DNA of 64,000 bases. It comes from Hymenoscyphus infarciens (lineage: Eukaryota > Ascomycota > Leotiomycetes > Helotiales > Helotiaceae). Below the pieces are notes generated by a model. The model was not told the origin of the DNA. It searched no databases and saw nothing but the letters and a program-made list of their open reading frames with translations. This document shows positions 50,609 through 61,069 of this stretch, one piece after another (the first letter of the stretch is position 1; each line of letters begins with the position of its first letter). A program made the position numbers and the translations under genes. Location: contig LLCB01000013.1 of NCBI GenBank assembly GCA_001414345.1, positions 62,001 to 126,000 of the forward strand, written 5' to 3'.

Positions 50609-52455
50609 CTACCTGGAATGGGACTCTTTATGATTGCGCGTGGGGACAGATGCAACGGAAAGGTGGCGTTCAATGGCGGCATCTTCATGCACTGGTGGAC
50701 CAGAGTAGTGCTTTCTACCCCAGGCGAAATACCATCCTAGTGCAATGAGGAAGAAAGCTACCAGGACCACAGAGGCATAGTTCATAGTTTCAGCAGCAAC
50801 AGGGATGACCGAGGGCATGCAGAACAATGGGACCGCCAACAAACTCCAAGCTGGGGTGGGAAATGTCAGTTGTGTTTTCACTTTACTTAATGTCGAAGGA
50901 ATTATGGAGTTAGACATACCAATCGACACAATGTTACTGATGAGTCCAACCATACCCATATCAAATTTACCTAATTTGATATGTGTTCGTCCACCGAAGA
51001 GCGAGACGGCAATCGGAATGGCGTAACTGACGGTCAAGCAAATAACACCTACACCAGAGAAAGCGTTGAAGGCGGCTGATGATCCAAAGTAGAGGAGAGC
51101 GAGGATGATCAGAACAGCCATCGAAAGCATCATGGCATTCAAAGGGACATCCAATGAAGGATTGATCTTCTTCCATAGTTGAGAACCGGGGATGGCTCCG
51201 TCACGTGCAAAGGCCCAGGTGCATCGAGATGCCGCAGTTGTGCAACCAATTCCACAGAAAATGGCGAGGACAATGAGAGGGAATAAGAGGCCGAAAGCTC
51301 CTCCTTTGCTGCCAACTGCGGAGATAATGATCGTTGGTGTTGGTTGGGCGGATACAAGAGCGACAAGTTCTGCGAGGTCGGGGAGAACGAATAACAAAGG
51401 AATCAAGAAAAGCAAACCGCAAATAAAGTTGAGGACAATCGTTCCGACCATAGCTCTTGGAACTTGGACGCTTGGGTTTTGAACTTCTTCGCACATACTA
51501 ATTTTGTCAGTTGAAATTTCGAAGTAGTACCGAGGATGAAGCTCACGAGATAATCATTCCAGTGGATGAAGTTGCATATGCTGCCTGGAGAAGACCAACG
51601 CAGAAGGACCACCCTGCAGGCCAGCCTGTAGTAGGCTCAAAATCGGTGAAGACAAATGCAGCATCGCGGCGACCGTTTTTGGCGATTGCTAAGACACAAA
51701 CGATGATGGCAATGAGGCCGGCAAAAGTCCAGAAAATAGCAAAAGTCTAAAATTGTAAGCTTTTAAGATGCTTCTGGCAAATAAATGCTACTTACATCTA
51801 ACCATGGGAGCCATTTGTTTCCGAGCGACGAGACAAGGTTGCAGAGGATGGTGATGGCTAAAAATATGAGGAAGATTTGGTAAGTCTCTCCAGCAAAGAC
51901 CCCGGCACCAGGCTCGGATTCGAAGACATTGACGCAGGCGACAATAAATAATGTACTTGCAAAGTTGACCGACAAGGTGATGGTTATATTTCCAACAACA
52001 TACAACCAACCACAAATCCAAGAAGCGACCAAACGATATGAGGTTGGTGCAATCATAAAGGTTTGGTAGTAGACTCCTCCAGCCGTAGGATACGCAGAAG
52101 TGATTTCCCCCAAAGAAATAGCAACACATAGAATAATTAACGACACCATAACCCAGCCCCAGATAACATTGGCAGGTCCTCCACCAGCAAGTGGATAGAG
52201 GAGGGTTGTAGCGAGCCCGTAAGGAATGGAGGCGAGGACGAAGGACATGAAAGCCACCTGTAGAGTTGATCGACTTCTAACTAATTCCGAGGCGTATCCC
52301 ATTGCTTCGAGCATATGGTCGGCCGAATGATTCGAACCACTCTCGATTCCATCGTGATGCTTCTTCTCATGAGACTTCTTGCTGCGGGGTTCCTCATTGC
52401 TAGAGCTATCGACGAAGACAGCTTTGTCGGCGCCTTTGTGGTTACTGGGATCCAT
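50609..52455 (-). CDS. APC-family permease (GABA/choline-type transporter)
   Basis: Encodes a 559-residue plasma-membrane transporter of the amino acid-polyamine-choline superfamily, resembling fungal GABA permeases (Uga4-like) and choline permease. Exons: 52,455-51,796, 51,746-51,547, 51,497-50,920 and 50,850-50,609. The last intron is 69 bp, in frame and without stops, so an unspliced reading also stays open; splicing gives the family-like join IVSI-AWSLLAV. A charged N-terminal tail of ~75 residues (Lys/His/Ser-rich) is followed by about 12 membrane spans. Family motifs include GEITSAYPTAGGVYYQ, GMIISMCEEVQNPSVQVPRAM at the exon 2/3 junction, and ASRCTWAFARDGAIPGS. The start is the ATG before DPSNHKG; an upstream in-frame TTG is not a fungal start. 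Substrate cannot be told from sequence alone: GABA, polyamine or choline are all possible. No lesions. Confidence 0.92.
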
Positions 52456-53590
52456 TTTGGGCGACTTGTACTGGTACAAAACTTAAAAAGGAGTGGAAGT
52501 GAAATGTAAAGCAAAAACACAAAAAGCTGGTGGGCCATGGAGGGTTCTTCTGGAGAAAATCCCTGGCTCCACTCCTAGGCTGGGCAGCTCCCGAATTGCC
52601 TTGATCTCCGTCCGAGTGCCCGAGGCGATTTCTCGCCAAGGGCTTGTGTCTTGACTTAACGTTATCAAGATCGAAGTCGAACAGCATTGCAATTCGTGAT
52701 TGGATGCTCCTCTATGATCCGCTTTCAGAAGCTTCCATGCCAAGGAAGTGGATTGGATGAACATTGCGTGGTTTGGAGTTGTGGACTGCTGTGGACCACG
52801 GTCCTCATTTCGCAGTAATGATATTAGTCGATACATCCCAGGTGATAGTTGTGCTGTTGCGTGCAATTTTGTATACAATTCTCCACATAAAATTAAGTGT
52901 AAACAGCGACAAACTCCACAGAAGACGTTCGCGCCACTCATCATAAGCAGCTGGTAAGCGGCCAAGGAGTCAGGAGAAGGGGGTCGGAATGGCCGTCGGA
53001 TGAGCTTCGGGATACTGACTTTTCACACTTGGCTGTAATTGGAAGCCAAAGTAGGCAGAACTGATTAGAACAGCTCGGATTTTTTCACATAAAACAGAAT
53101 ATGAATTTCGCGGCTTTACGTAACCGATCCTTGCCCTCACCAGAACCGAAGGATGACCACGTGACTCTGTCGGTATTTTGGTCACGTTTCTCTGATAACA
53201 GATTGCAGGTGGTTAGAACGTCGATTTTAACAAGCAGAGAGGTACCTGGGTTTTCATGGGATTGTCTCGTACGTGTAATGGAAGAACCTCCACGAGGGTA
53301 GATTTTTGCAGATTTTGGAGCACTGCGAGTGGCAAGTATTGAAGAAATTGATACGCTTGAAATGAATATATACAAATGGTGCCTGGAGAAGTGACGTTAA
53401 ATATCTGATCCTCTGCTTAAACCAGAGTTGAGAGAAGATAACAATATGGGCACATTGTGAGGTGTGTCGAAAAATTATCAAAAATGTATGTGGGTATATG
53501 AAATTCCTAACTTTTGTTAGAAAATAAGAATCTCAATGCCCCGGAAGTTACCTACGTCTCCTTCCTCTCGTAATCAGACAGACGGTATCT
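52456..53590. promoter_or_regulatory. Permease upstream region / intergenic
   Basis: Balanced composition with many overlapping chance frames on both strands but no supported gene. The first few hundred bases above 52,455 should carry the permease promoter and 5' leader. GATA-like sites are present, for example TGATAG near 52,842 and TGATAA near 53,193, which would suit nitrogen regulation of a GABA-type permease, but such sites are common by chance. Confidence 0.35.
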
Positions 53591-54378
53591 TTACATTCTG
53601 TATTTGCAACAGCCATCATCTTCATTTGAAAAGACACCTCCACAATTCTCACACATTCGTGGACCGGGGCGAGCTTTGTGGCGTTGAAATGCCTGACTCT
53701 CTTCGGCTTCCGCTCTCCTAAGTACACTGTTAGAAGCAAATCCCAATTTCGAGGGAGAAGAATCACTTATAGCCATCCATCCTTCTCTGCTTACAGCATC
53801 CATCACTATCATAATAGGGATCCTCGCCGCAATTTTCACATATTTCCCCGCTTGGTTTCCTCGTCTCCCGTTTCCTAATCTCAACATCAGTATCTGCTTC
53901 GATATGACGTCTGAGAATAAACTGACATTTTTCTATTCGCCTTGCAAGCAACTATCGGTTTTCTCACAGATCTTCTCTTGGGTTCCGGTCTTTCATCGTC
54001 CCCAACATTATCAATTTTCCGCTTCGGGGTATCGTTCGTTTCCGCAAGTGTATCTGGATCTTTGGGTAGAGGACTTGGGTTCCCTAGATCTTGTTGTAGC
54101 TTCGATAGATTTCCCTGCGATAGTGTCTTCGCGTCTGCAGTTTTGTCCTCCCGTGGTGCCCCCTTTTGAACGCATCTCTGGCGAACAAATTCATCTGCGC
54201 CCGGAACCTTTTCGCACATAACCAACAAGATGCTACGCAGTTGCTCCTCGTTTGCTTTCGATAACGCGGTGGCAACTCTGGTGGTTAAGCCCACGCGTGG
54301 GGCGATTGTTGACGCTCGTGAAGCGGCGCGCGAGGGGTTGGCTGGCCGGACATCAGCGCTTGATCTCGTAGAAGGCAT
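53591..54378 (-). CDS. Small protein with two CxxC-x10-CC modules
   Basis: A three-exon gene by my splicing: 54,378-53,968, 53,921-53,767 and 53,717-53,591 (introns 46 and 49 bp, with GTGAGA and GTGATT donors), encoding 230 residues. The first 135 residues are charged and Ser/Pro-rich with a possible helical segment (residues 33-70, TRVATALSKANEEQLRSILL). The C-terminal third carries two modules with identical spacing, C165-x2-C168-x10-C179-C180 and C211-x2-C214-x10-C225-C226, both starting CENCG and ending DGCCK. This resembles the short cysteine clusters, probably zinc-binding, that end many uncharacterised fungal proteins. The function is unknown; nuclear or chromatin roles are speculative. 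Ending in the second module, four residues after its last Cys, is unusual. The DUF3716-type gene at 57,177 has a related CEVCGG end. Confidence 0.6.
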
Positions 54379-54551
54379 CTCGGTTTCGGGTCCAGCGATG
54401 GCAGAGATTAGCTAGTAAATAAATGCATAAAATTTGTGAAGTTTTGAATGAAGTCTAGGAATTATGTAAGTGAAGAAGTGAAGTTGGGGGACGCGTTGCG
54501 CGACGCGACATCCAAAGCGTAAATATTAAACCCTGCAGCGCATCATCATTA

Positions 54552-55012
54552 CAGCGATGTGCACGTCCTGCTTTAATTTTCTAGGAACATAAAAAAAGTT
54601 ACGAACACCTCTTTTATAACTAACCCCCTTATATTACTCTATAACCACGCCTCTAGAGCTTAAACCCTACGAGTTAATTAAGCTTTAGCAGTTCCTAACT
54701 AAGTATATCTATATATATTTATATATAGAGACCTAGTTAAAGAAAATTATTAAGAGAGGTAAAACCTTAATTTCGTAAAGCTTAGACTTAGTCGCGTACT
54801 AAGACCTCTGTTTATAGCCTTTACCCTTTTATCTCTCTTAAGACTATTAAAGAACAACGCTTCTAGAGTATATAAAAAGTATATAAAGCTACTAAGAAAG
54901 TGCTTAAGTTTAATTGCCTCGTAGGGTTTAAGCTCTAGAGGCGTGGTTATAGAGTAATATAAGAGAGTTAGTTATAAAAGAGGTCTATTAAAGTAGAACG
55001 TGTATATCGCTG
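54552..55012. mobile_element. MITE-like foldback element with TA flanks
   Basis: A 461-bp element flanked by TA on both sides (54,550-54,551 and 55,013-55,014). Outer inverted repeats begin CAGCGATGTGCACG on the left and read CAGCGATATACACG from the right. After ~26 bp the left arm has ~29 bp without a partner, then 67-bp inverted repeats follow (54,607-54,673 and 54,918-54,984) with only two mismatches. The middle has no coding frame. TA flanks and inverted ends suit a non-autonomous Tc1/mariner-type element. The outer right arm shows C-to-T and G-to-A changes, the inner repeats hardly any. Confidence 0.75.
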
Positions 55013-55099
55013 TATTATATCCGAGATTAGCTCGCGGTAGACACGGAAAGTAGTACTATTTCTTATACTTAGCTTAGTAAGCTGATAATACTAAAACAC

Positions 55100-56150
55100 G
55101 TACTTTTATATTTATTTATATATAAATTTATATATATTCTAATATCCTATTATTTAACTATCTATATCTATATAGTCTTATAGCTTCTAGAGTATTTCCT
55201 TTATCTACTTATTAATAGTTTCTTACTTTAAATTAGCCTATTCTTCTAAAGTAAGCTCTTTTAGACCTTTAAGAGTATTATAAGTAAACTTTTTAATATG
55301 TTATTTAGGAATCTACTAGTAGTTCTCTATAATAGTAAAATCGGGAGCTCTTATATAGTTCTTATAAGTCTTAAGATTATTTACCTTCTTTTAAGCTAGT
55401 ATATTATTCTACTTCTCTCTTCTATAGCTATATCTGGAATCTCTATTCTTCTCTAAAACGAAGTTATCTCCTCTTCTAATCTAAGATAAGATAAAAGAAC
55501 TAAGAATCTATTCTATATAGCACTTATAAGACATCTTCTTATTAGAATTCCCTATATTATAGAAGACTAGTTTGCTTTTAAAGTTATAACTAATAGTAGC
55601 CTAAGTATATAGCTTATAAGATAAGTTTACTTCTTCTTACTTATTCTCTCTCTTCTTTCTCTTCTTTATCTTTATCTTCTTCTTCTATCTTTATATATAG
55701 TCTAGATAGTCTCTCTTACTAAGCCTTTATAAGACGTAAATCTAACTAGTAAGTCTAAAGGAGAAATAAACCTATAAATAAGAGTTAGAATTAGAGAAAT
55801 AGAAAAGAAATAAAGGAGAAATAGAAAAGAACTAAAGAAGAATACCTTATCTAAGAAACGAACTCTATACTAGTCTTTAGTATTTAAGTACTTTTTTAAT
55901 ATATCCTTAGCCTATTTCTTATACTACTTTATAAGATCTGGGTTTATATAGCTCTTTCTATAAGCTATATAATATCTCTAACTAAACTACCTAAGTCTTC
56001 TTTATATAGTCTTCCTAGAAACGTAAGTTCCTAGTTATATACTAGGAACCTATATCTCTTATATAAGAGAGTCCTATGTTATTATACGCCTTTTAAAGCT
56101 ATTATCTTATATAATTCTCTTAAGTTAGTATACGTTGTTCTTAGATAGAA
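55100..56150 (-). pseudogene. Tc1-like transposase remnant
   Basis: Minus-strand reading through TAG/TAA stops gives FVLEKNRDSRYSY (about 55,465-55,425), equivalent to the second catalytic Asp region, then NNLKTYKNY and PDFTIIENY (about 55,350-55,310), the region of the third catalytic acid where IENCW is usual, and a C-terminal ELTLEE and ETINK stretch. These are hallmarks of the fungal Tc1/mariner DDE transposase family, which cuts and pastes the element at TA sites. The N-terminal half lies towards 56,150 and is too eroded to define. Confidence 0.7.
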
Positions 56151-56199
56151 GAAACTCGTTTCCTTTATAACAGTATACCGTTCTATATAGCCGAGATTA

Positions 56200-56506
56200 T
56201 ATAGCATATGCCGTGTTTCAGTAGTTGTTGTTTTGTATTATCTAATTTAGGAAGGTTACGTACGTCTAGACTTTCGGACGTACTTCGTAGGGTTCGGGCT
56301 TTTGTATTAGCCGACGTATATCGTTGTTCGGTTTCGTATCTCTTTTATATCGTCTAAAACCTCTTATATATAGCAGCCTACTCCTAGAGTTAGAAAAGGC
56401 TAGTTTAGCCTTTTCTTCTGTATTAGAGCCTAGTATTTACATACGTTATTCTGCTAAACGCACTCCTATATACCTCTTCTATAGTTATATATATTTCGTG
56501 CTATTA
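56200..56506 (-). repeat. LTR family B fragment, inverted, lightly mutated
   Basis: From 56,506 downwards (CGTGCTATTA at 56,497-56,506, the reverse of TAATAGCACG) it follows the LTR copies at 22,075 and 32,879 closely for ~100 bp, then diverges. It keeps GTATGT, GCAG and TGCG sites that are TA-converted in the other copies, so it shows the original state and the direction of RIP. The lower boundary is uncertain. Confidence 0.7.
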
Positions 56507-57176
56507 TATCCTTAGTAGTTAGTTCGTCTTAGATTATAAGCTACGTGCCTAGTAGAAGTAGCTTTAATATTAGGTTCTTAAGTAGATAAATAAAGCCTCT
56601 TAATATACTAATATTCTATATACTTTAAGTAGCTAGTAAACTTAAAGAGCTTACCTCTATTTTGCTTATAGCTTTATAGAATCTATATTTCTAAGTAGAT
56701 AATAGTAGCCTATATTATAGCTTTAGTAGGAGTCTTATTATAGGTGTTTTTAGGTCTCTTTTTAGAGTATATTATAGATTTAGAAGAGTTAATAGGTTTA
56801 GGAGTTCAAAGTCTTTTACTAGTCTACTAGTTATAGCCTTTGCTGTCTTTGTCTTTAGCTATAATAATAAGGAATGTATATAAAAGGGTCTAAAAAAGGG
56901 GGTGTTTCTAAGTTTGGCTGAACCTTGGGCTAAGCTAAGTATAAGAAATGGTACTAGTTTCCGTGTCCACCGCGAGATCGGTTGTACGGAGTACATTTCG
57001 CTCTGTGCACCCAAAACAATCAGAAAAGTGGGTTTTTGATTCATCTCAACCTTCGCGAATAATTCTTGTTCGTCTCAGAGTTCTAGGAACTTCGTCGGAT
57101 TAAAGCTGTCGCCATTTCAAATCTCGATCATGAAGGACGATTGAACTCCCGCATAAGCAATGCTCTGAATTTTCTT

Positions 57177-58411
57177 TTATTTCCATTCGCCGCCACAAAC
57201 TTCACATATGGGAGCTTCACTATCCTAAACCAGATTGTCAGCCCGGATGATGACTGAGGAGTAAGCAGAACTCACATCGCCAGGGTTTACTACTCTTCTC
57301 TTATATTCGTAGTTTGCCTCCGTCCCATCCTCATTCATGCTCTTCCGCTTTTGAGATGAATGTGTCTCAATTCTCGATAACGTAGGCAAGGTATTGCTAA
57401 GTGCTCGTTCCAGCTGCTGTTGCGATGTACTTTCATCTACATAAATTGTATCCGCGGCTGCAGTTGTCAATAAATTCTGGACGACCATCTTCTTCGCGTC
57501 GGGTATATTGCGACATAGGTTTAGAATTATGGACCATCTATCAAATAGTCAGTCTGAAGTTCTGAGAGAAAGGAAGCCGGAAATGGGAAAATGAAATAAG
57601 ATGCTTCACAATTTAACCTCATCCGCAGCTTGAATTGCATCGGCGAGTTGAGTTTTTGAGTGTCCCGCCGCTTGAGATAGGTCGACTATAGGGTTGTCCT
57701 CTAATTTCCGACTGCGACTTCTCGATGATTGAGAACGGGGAAGAGGTTGAGAAGGTTCCGAAAAATCACTGTCGATATCGTCCAGCTCCTCTTCTGCTCT
57801 CTCACTTTTTGCCTGTGGTGTACTTTTTGCCTTGGGCGCAGATGGAATCTTGGCCTTTCTCTTGACACAGCCACCGAGATTGTTGACATCTACGACTATA
57901 ATTGGTCATTAGTCAATTTAAATAATGAATTCTAACCAAACGGATGGGACGTACAGTGAAATGAACACTTATTAGTCTGATCTTGCACTCGGCAATTGGT
58001 ACAAGAGCCACCAAAGTGCCCATTGAGTATAACACATTTTGGGAAAACTCCACGGCCTGTACGGCATTTCGCACATGGACTTGGTGCTTCGGAGCCACGT
58101 TCGTAACCCAACAGTGCTTGGACGTTGCCGGATCGTTCCACGCTGGTAATGAATCTATCTGGACGGAATTCAATCGCACGTACAACTGGGAGCTGATTGA
58201 TGACCTCCGTAACGGCATTCTTCAACGCATGTTTTGGTGGTTTATATCGAGTGATGGTATCTGCAAGTGGTTCTGGTACCAGCGTGGTGGGTTCTGGGGT
58301 CCCGGGCGAGGGCGAAGGAGATGGCGAAGGGGAGGCTGTTGGACCTTCAAAATCATAGGGTACGAGAGATCTCGAATCTGGAGGGGATTCAGGAAAGTAT
58401 TGCGGTGGCAT
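57177..58411 (-). CDS. DUF3716-type cysteine-motif protein
   Basis: Four exons by my splicing, 58,411-57,955, 57,895-57,610, 57,537-57,276 and 57,224-57,177, encoding 350 residues; all junctions keep frame and use GT-AG. A Pro/Ser repeat (residues 27-37, PSPSPSPSPG type) precedes a cysteine domain at about 95-151 with C113-x2-C116, C126, C137-x2-C140 and C149 (PCAKCRTGRGVFPKC, GGSCTNC, KCSF), which I recognise as the fungal DUF3716 pattern, presumably metal-binding. A Lys-rich and then Ser/Arg-rich linker (170-235) follows, then a helical stretch (LADAIQAADEVKLWSIILNL), and the protein ends in CEVCGGEWK. Likely nuclear from its basic linker, but the function is unknown. Without the last intron the protein would end 15 residues differently, so that junction should be checked. 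Confidence 0.75.
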
Positions 58412-59427
58412 TGTTTCTCAATTGGGAATTATGATTGGGTTTCTTTCGTACGTACGCTTTGAACTGCTGGTGTTCTGAAGTCGCGTGGGGATCTCCAGGG
58501 GACAGAGCTAAGTCCGAAATATACCCGCATCTTTAGTGGTTGCTTTGTTGTCAATACTTCATTGACATTCGTACAGACAACACTGAGAAGATGTTTCTAA
58601 ATATTTCACAGATTTGTTTACTACCACAAATTGTGGACTTAGTTTCAAAATGATCCTCCGCGGCAACTCTACCAACGTACGGAGGTCCAATCTGATGCCA
58701 GCCATGCCTCTTTCTCATATAAAGGAAGTTCCATTTACTGGGGGTCTCTCACTTTGTGAACTCCCTGGCTTCTCACGACCATTGGAGTCACAAAGAGTCC
58801 CTTATCCTGAGGAAAAGAGAGAGAAAGACCTCCATACCATATGCGTCACCAGATGCGGCGATTCTCCGAGGATTTTAATTTATAGTTACCCCTCTCAGTC
58901 GCGTCAATACAGCCTACAAGCTATCATGTTTGGCTCAAAAGACGCCAAGTTATGTTTTGGGTCACGTGTTTGAAGTTTACTCCAACCTGGAGGTCGTACA
59001 AACCGCCTTCCCACTTTCTAGCAAGAACACAATTTAATCAGTGGGAGCGTATCCATCCGATGAAGATCTCAAAAGCTTAAAATGTCTGGATTATATCGGG
59101 CTTCTCACTGTTTATTTTCAAGGAGACTCGCTTGAGTATCTGGGCAACGTCTCGGGCGTTCGGAACGCCGCGTTCCTGGGCAGCTTACATTAGTTTGATC
59201 GTCACAAATATACGTATCATCACACCTCATAAGCACATAATCGCAGTATGCCCTCGTGTATTCTACTTAAAAGGCCGAGGCACTGTACTTGGTGTAGTCC
59301 ACTCCGCACTCCCGTTCCTCCTTTCTCCGCGCTACCTGCCTCACAACTCGGGTGGTGAAAACCCCGTGGAGTACCAGTTGGCAGCCTTGGAATTTCTCCC
59401 CACCACAGATGGACATTGAATGAAATG
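58412..59427. other. Intergenic, upstream of the DUF3716-type gene
   Basis: Balanced composition. A 119-codon open frame at 58,614-58,973 on the plus strand has no start context, splice signals or domain that would support it, so I leave it out. The sequence next to 58,411 should be the DUF3716-type gene's promoter. Confidence 0.4.
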
Positions 59428-59679
59428 TCAACCCCACGGTATATTTACTGTGGGCCAAGAAAAGTACCAGTGATGACGGTCCTGGTTGGCAGGTGTTGGC
59501 GTTTCTGAAGTACGTCCTTCGCTTATTGAAATGCTTAGACGGCGAGGGTATGGGATGAATCCTCCCCCTTCGCGGAAGTTGCGATGTTGTGTATACATAG
59601 ATTGGTCTGGGGAAGATGGGGTTGTCAAGCCTACATTCTCTTCGTTGTAATTCTCGCCCTGGTTTGGTGATTTTTCCAT
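59428..59679 (-). CDS. Small hypothetical protein, 83 residues
   Basis: ATG at 59,679 opens a frame of 83 codons ending at 59,428. The product is polar, with a central RRLSISISEGR segment and an aromatic tail (DRHHWYFSWP). Codon use looks coding and the basic-serine motif recalls short fungal proteins, but I recognise no family. A GTAAAT near the end could be a splice donor, in which case the C-terminus differs. It lies about 1.3 kb from the LPMO-like start. Confidence 0.35.
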   Translation of the reverse strand: MEKSPNQGENYNEENVGLTTPSSPDQSMYTQHRNFREGGGFIPYPRRLSISISEGRTSETPTPANQDRHHWYFSWPTVNIPWG

Positions 59680-59970
59680 TAAACACACGCTCTTTTGAAA
59701 ATAGTTGGGAGGGGGAAACAAGAAAAAAAATTCAATGGATCACACTCGCACCACGGAAGAGACACAAAAAAGTTGACTTAAAAGTATTCTAACATTTTGT
59801 ACTCTAGAAATATATTTATATACATGAACATAATGAGTATACAAAGGTACACCACAATCTCTCACTCAAATCCATCTTCTCATCTGCTAAAAAAGTATAT
59901 ACACACAAAAGAATTTTCAACGACAAGATCTCAACTCTAGTCGAGGTCACACGCCTAACGGCGAGGTAAT

Positions 59971-60750
59971 TTAACAGTCCTCATCATCGTCATCCTTAGT
60001 GACTGGTGCTGTGGAGACAGGGGCGGAAGAAGCAGACTTGGTCAAAGTCTGGAGGGTAGTTGGAGAAGCAGCCTTGGAAGAGGCAGGGGAGGTGACGACT
60101 GCTACTTGGGTAGCGACACCAGCAGATGAGCTTGCAACTGCTGAGGAAACAGGAGCTGAGGATCCCGATCCACCGATGGTGAAATCAACACAAGACTCAT
60201 AAGTCTGATCGATAGATCTAGCATCCCAGAAATGTTGAACAACACAGGCCCCGGCTGTGGCACAAGTGGTCTCGAGTCCGGATGGGATGGTAAGCGAGAA
60301 CGAAGTTTCATTAGCAGGAATACTCTTAGAGTTATCCCCAAAGTTATCATAATAAATGAGCATGTCTCCAATGATGGTATTGGTCGCTGTGTTGACGATG
60401 GAAACATTTGCGGTTCCAGTGTGAGGAGCTCTGACATCGAATTTGAAATCGACGACTTGACCGGTAGTCCATGATTGAACATTAGCGGCGTTATCCGCGA
60501 ATTTGAAGCCCTTGCATTGCCAGATGTTGCAGTCCGCCTCCTTGTAATCGGTTTGTGTCTTTGCGACTTGGAGTTCGCCTTGGATGTTTCCGAAAGAGTC
60601 GGAGGCTTGGTTGTTGAAGACTTGTTCTCCGCATGCTGCCTTCATGGCGGTACCGGCGGATCGAGGTGTTGGGGAGGAGATGGCTCCGTGGCCAGCAACG
60701 CTGGTGATTAAGCCAGCAGCTGCGGCGAGGACGAAGGATGAGTATTGCAT
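59971..60750 (-). CDS. Secreted LPMO-like / chitin-binding-type-4-like protein
   Basis: A single-exon gene of 259 residues. Residues 1-20 are a signal peptide ending SVAG, so cleavage would expose His21 as the first residue of the mature protein, as in copper-dependent lytic polysaccharide monooxygenases and related histidine-brace proteins. His110 (in RAPHTG) is the natural candidate for the second brace ligand. Cys40, 74, 79, 163, 169 and 187 probably form disulfides in a domain of ~170 residues resembling fungal proteins annotated as chitin-binding type 4. A Ser/Thr/Ala-rich linker (195-250, likely O-glycosylated) follows, then an acidic DDDDEDC end with a lone final Cys. The protein ends without a hydrophobic GPI signal. 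Role: probably cell-wall or plant-polymer related outside the cell; catalytic activity is unproven for this family. The ATG at 60,750 was chosen because it begins the signal peptide; an ATG 49 codons upstream would not. Confidence 0.85.
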   Translation of the reverse strand: MQYSSFVLAAAAGLITSVAGHGAISSPTPRSAGTAMKAACGEQVFNNQASDSFGNIQGELQVAKTQTDYKEADCNIWQCKGFKFADNAANVQSWTTGQVVDFKFDVRAPHTGTANVSIVNTATNTIIGDMLIYYDNFGDNSKSIPANETSFSLTIPSGLETTCATAGACVVQHFWDARSIDQTYESCVDFTIGGSGSSAPVSSAVASSSAGVATQVAVVTSPASSKAASPTTLQTLTKSASSAPVSTAPVTKDDDDEDC

Positions 60751-60974
60751 GGTGATGATGTGTATTTTGCAATGTGTTTGCTTGAGAGGCGTCGAGAAGT
60801 AATGACCAGCAAATGTGGAATGAGTGAAGTGGTTGATGAATATGTCAAAAAGAATGTAATGGTCAAAAAAGAACCGAAAAGGAAAGTTGCTCAGCAATAA
60901 AGGTTACTTGAGAGACTGAAGAGTGCAAATGATCGTGATGAACCAATATTCAGTACAAGAAGGGACGAAAAGGA

Positions 60975-60984
60975 CTTTATAATA
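60975..60984 (-). promoter_or_regulatory. TATA-like element of the LPMO-like gene
   Basis: TATTATAAAG on the minus strand, about 225 bp before the start codon at 60,750. This is a plausible core promoter element by sequence and position only. Confidence 0.35.
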
Positions 60985-61069
60985 GAGAACCCCAACCCTT
61001 ATCATCGCATTTCTCATCCACACTCCTCGTCTTAGCGATAAGATGAAGGGGGTCAGAAAGTTAATACTC

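Larger units (their letters stand above)
55031..56976 (-). mobile_element. Tc1-like DNA transposon, RIP-eroded, interrupted
   Basis: Bounded by 47-bp inverted repeats (55,031-55,077 and 56,930-56,976) beginning CTCGCGGT and containing GACACGGAAA, with three mismatches, two of them transitions. The true ends may extend some 18 bp further to TA dinucleotides. Inside, the minus strand encodes a broken Tc1-type transposase. An LTR family B fragment lies within it (56,200-56,506). It abuts the MITE-like element on its left, and the DUF3716-type gene lies just to its right. Confidence 0.75.

Noticed and set aside
52479..52479. Upstream in-frame start for the permease at 52,479
   Set aside because: The codon is TTG, not ATG; fungal nuclear genes rarely use it, and the ATG at 52,455 gives a normal N-terminus.
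58614..58973. 119-codon plus-strand frame upstream of the DUF3716-type gene
   Set aside because: No recognisable domain or intron signals; composition does not distinguish it from neighbouring non-coding DNA.
60751..60897. 49-codon N-terminal extension of the LPMO-like protein
   Set aside because: It would bury the signal peptide inside the protein; the downstream ATG gives a standard signal and an N-terminal His.
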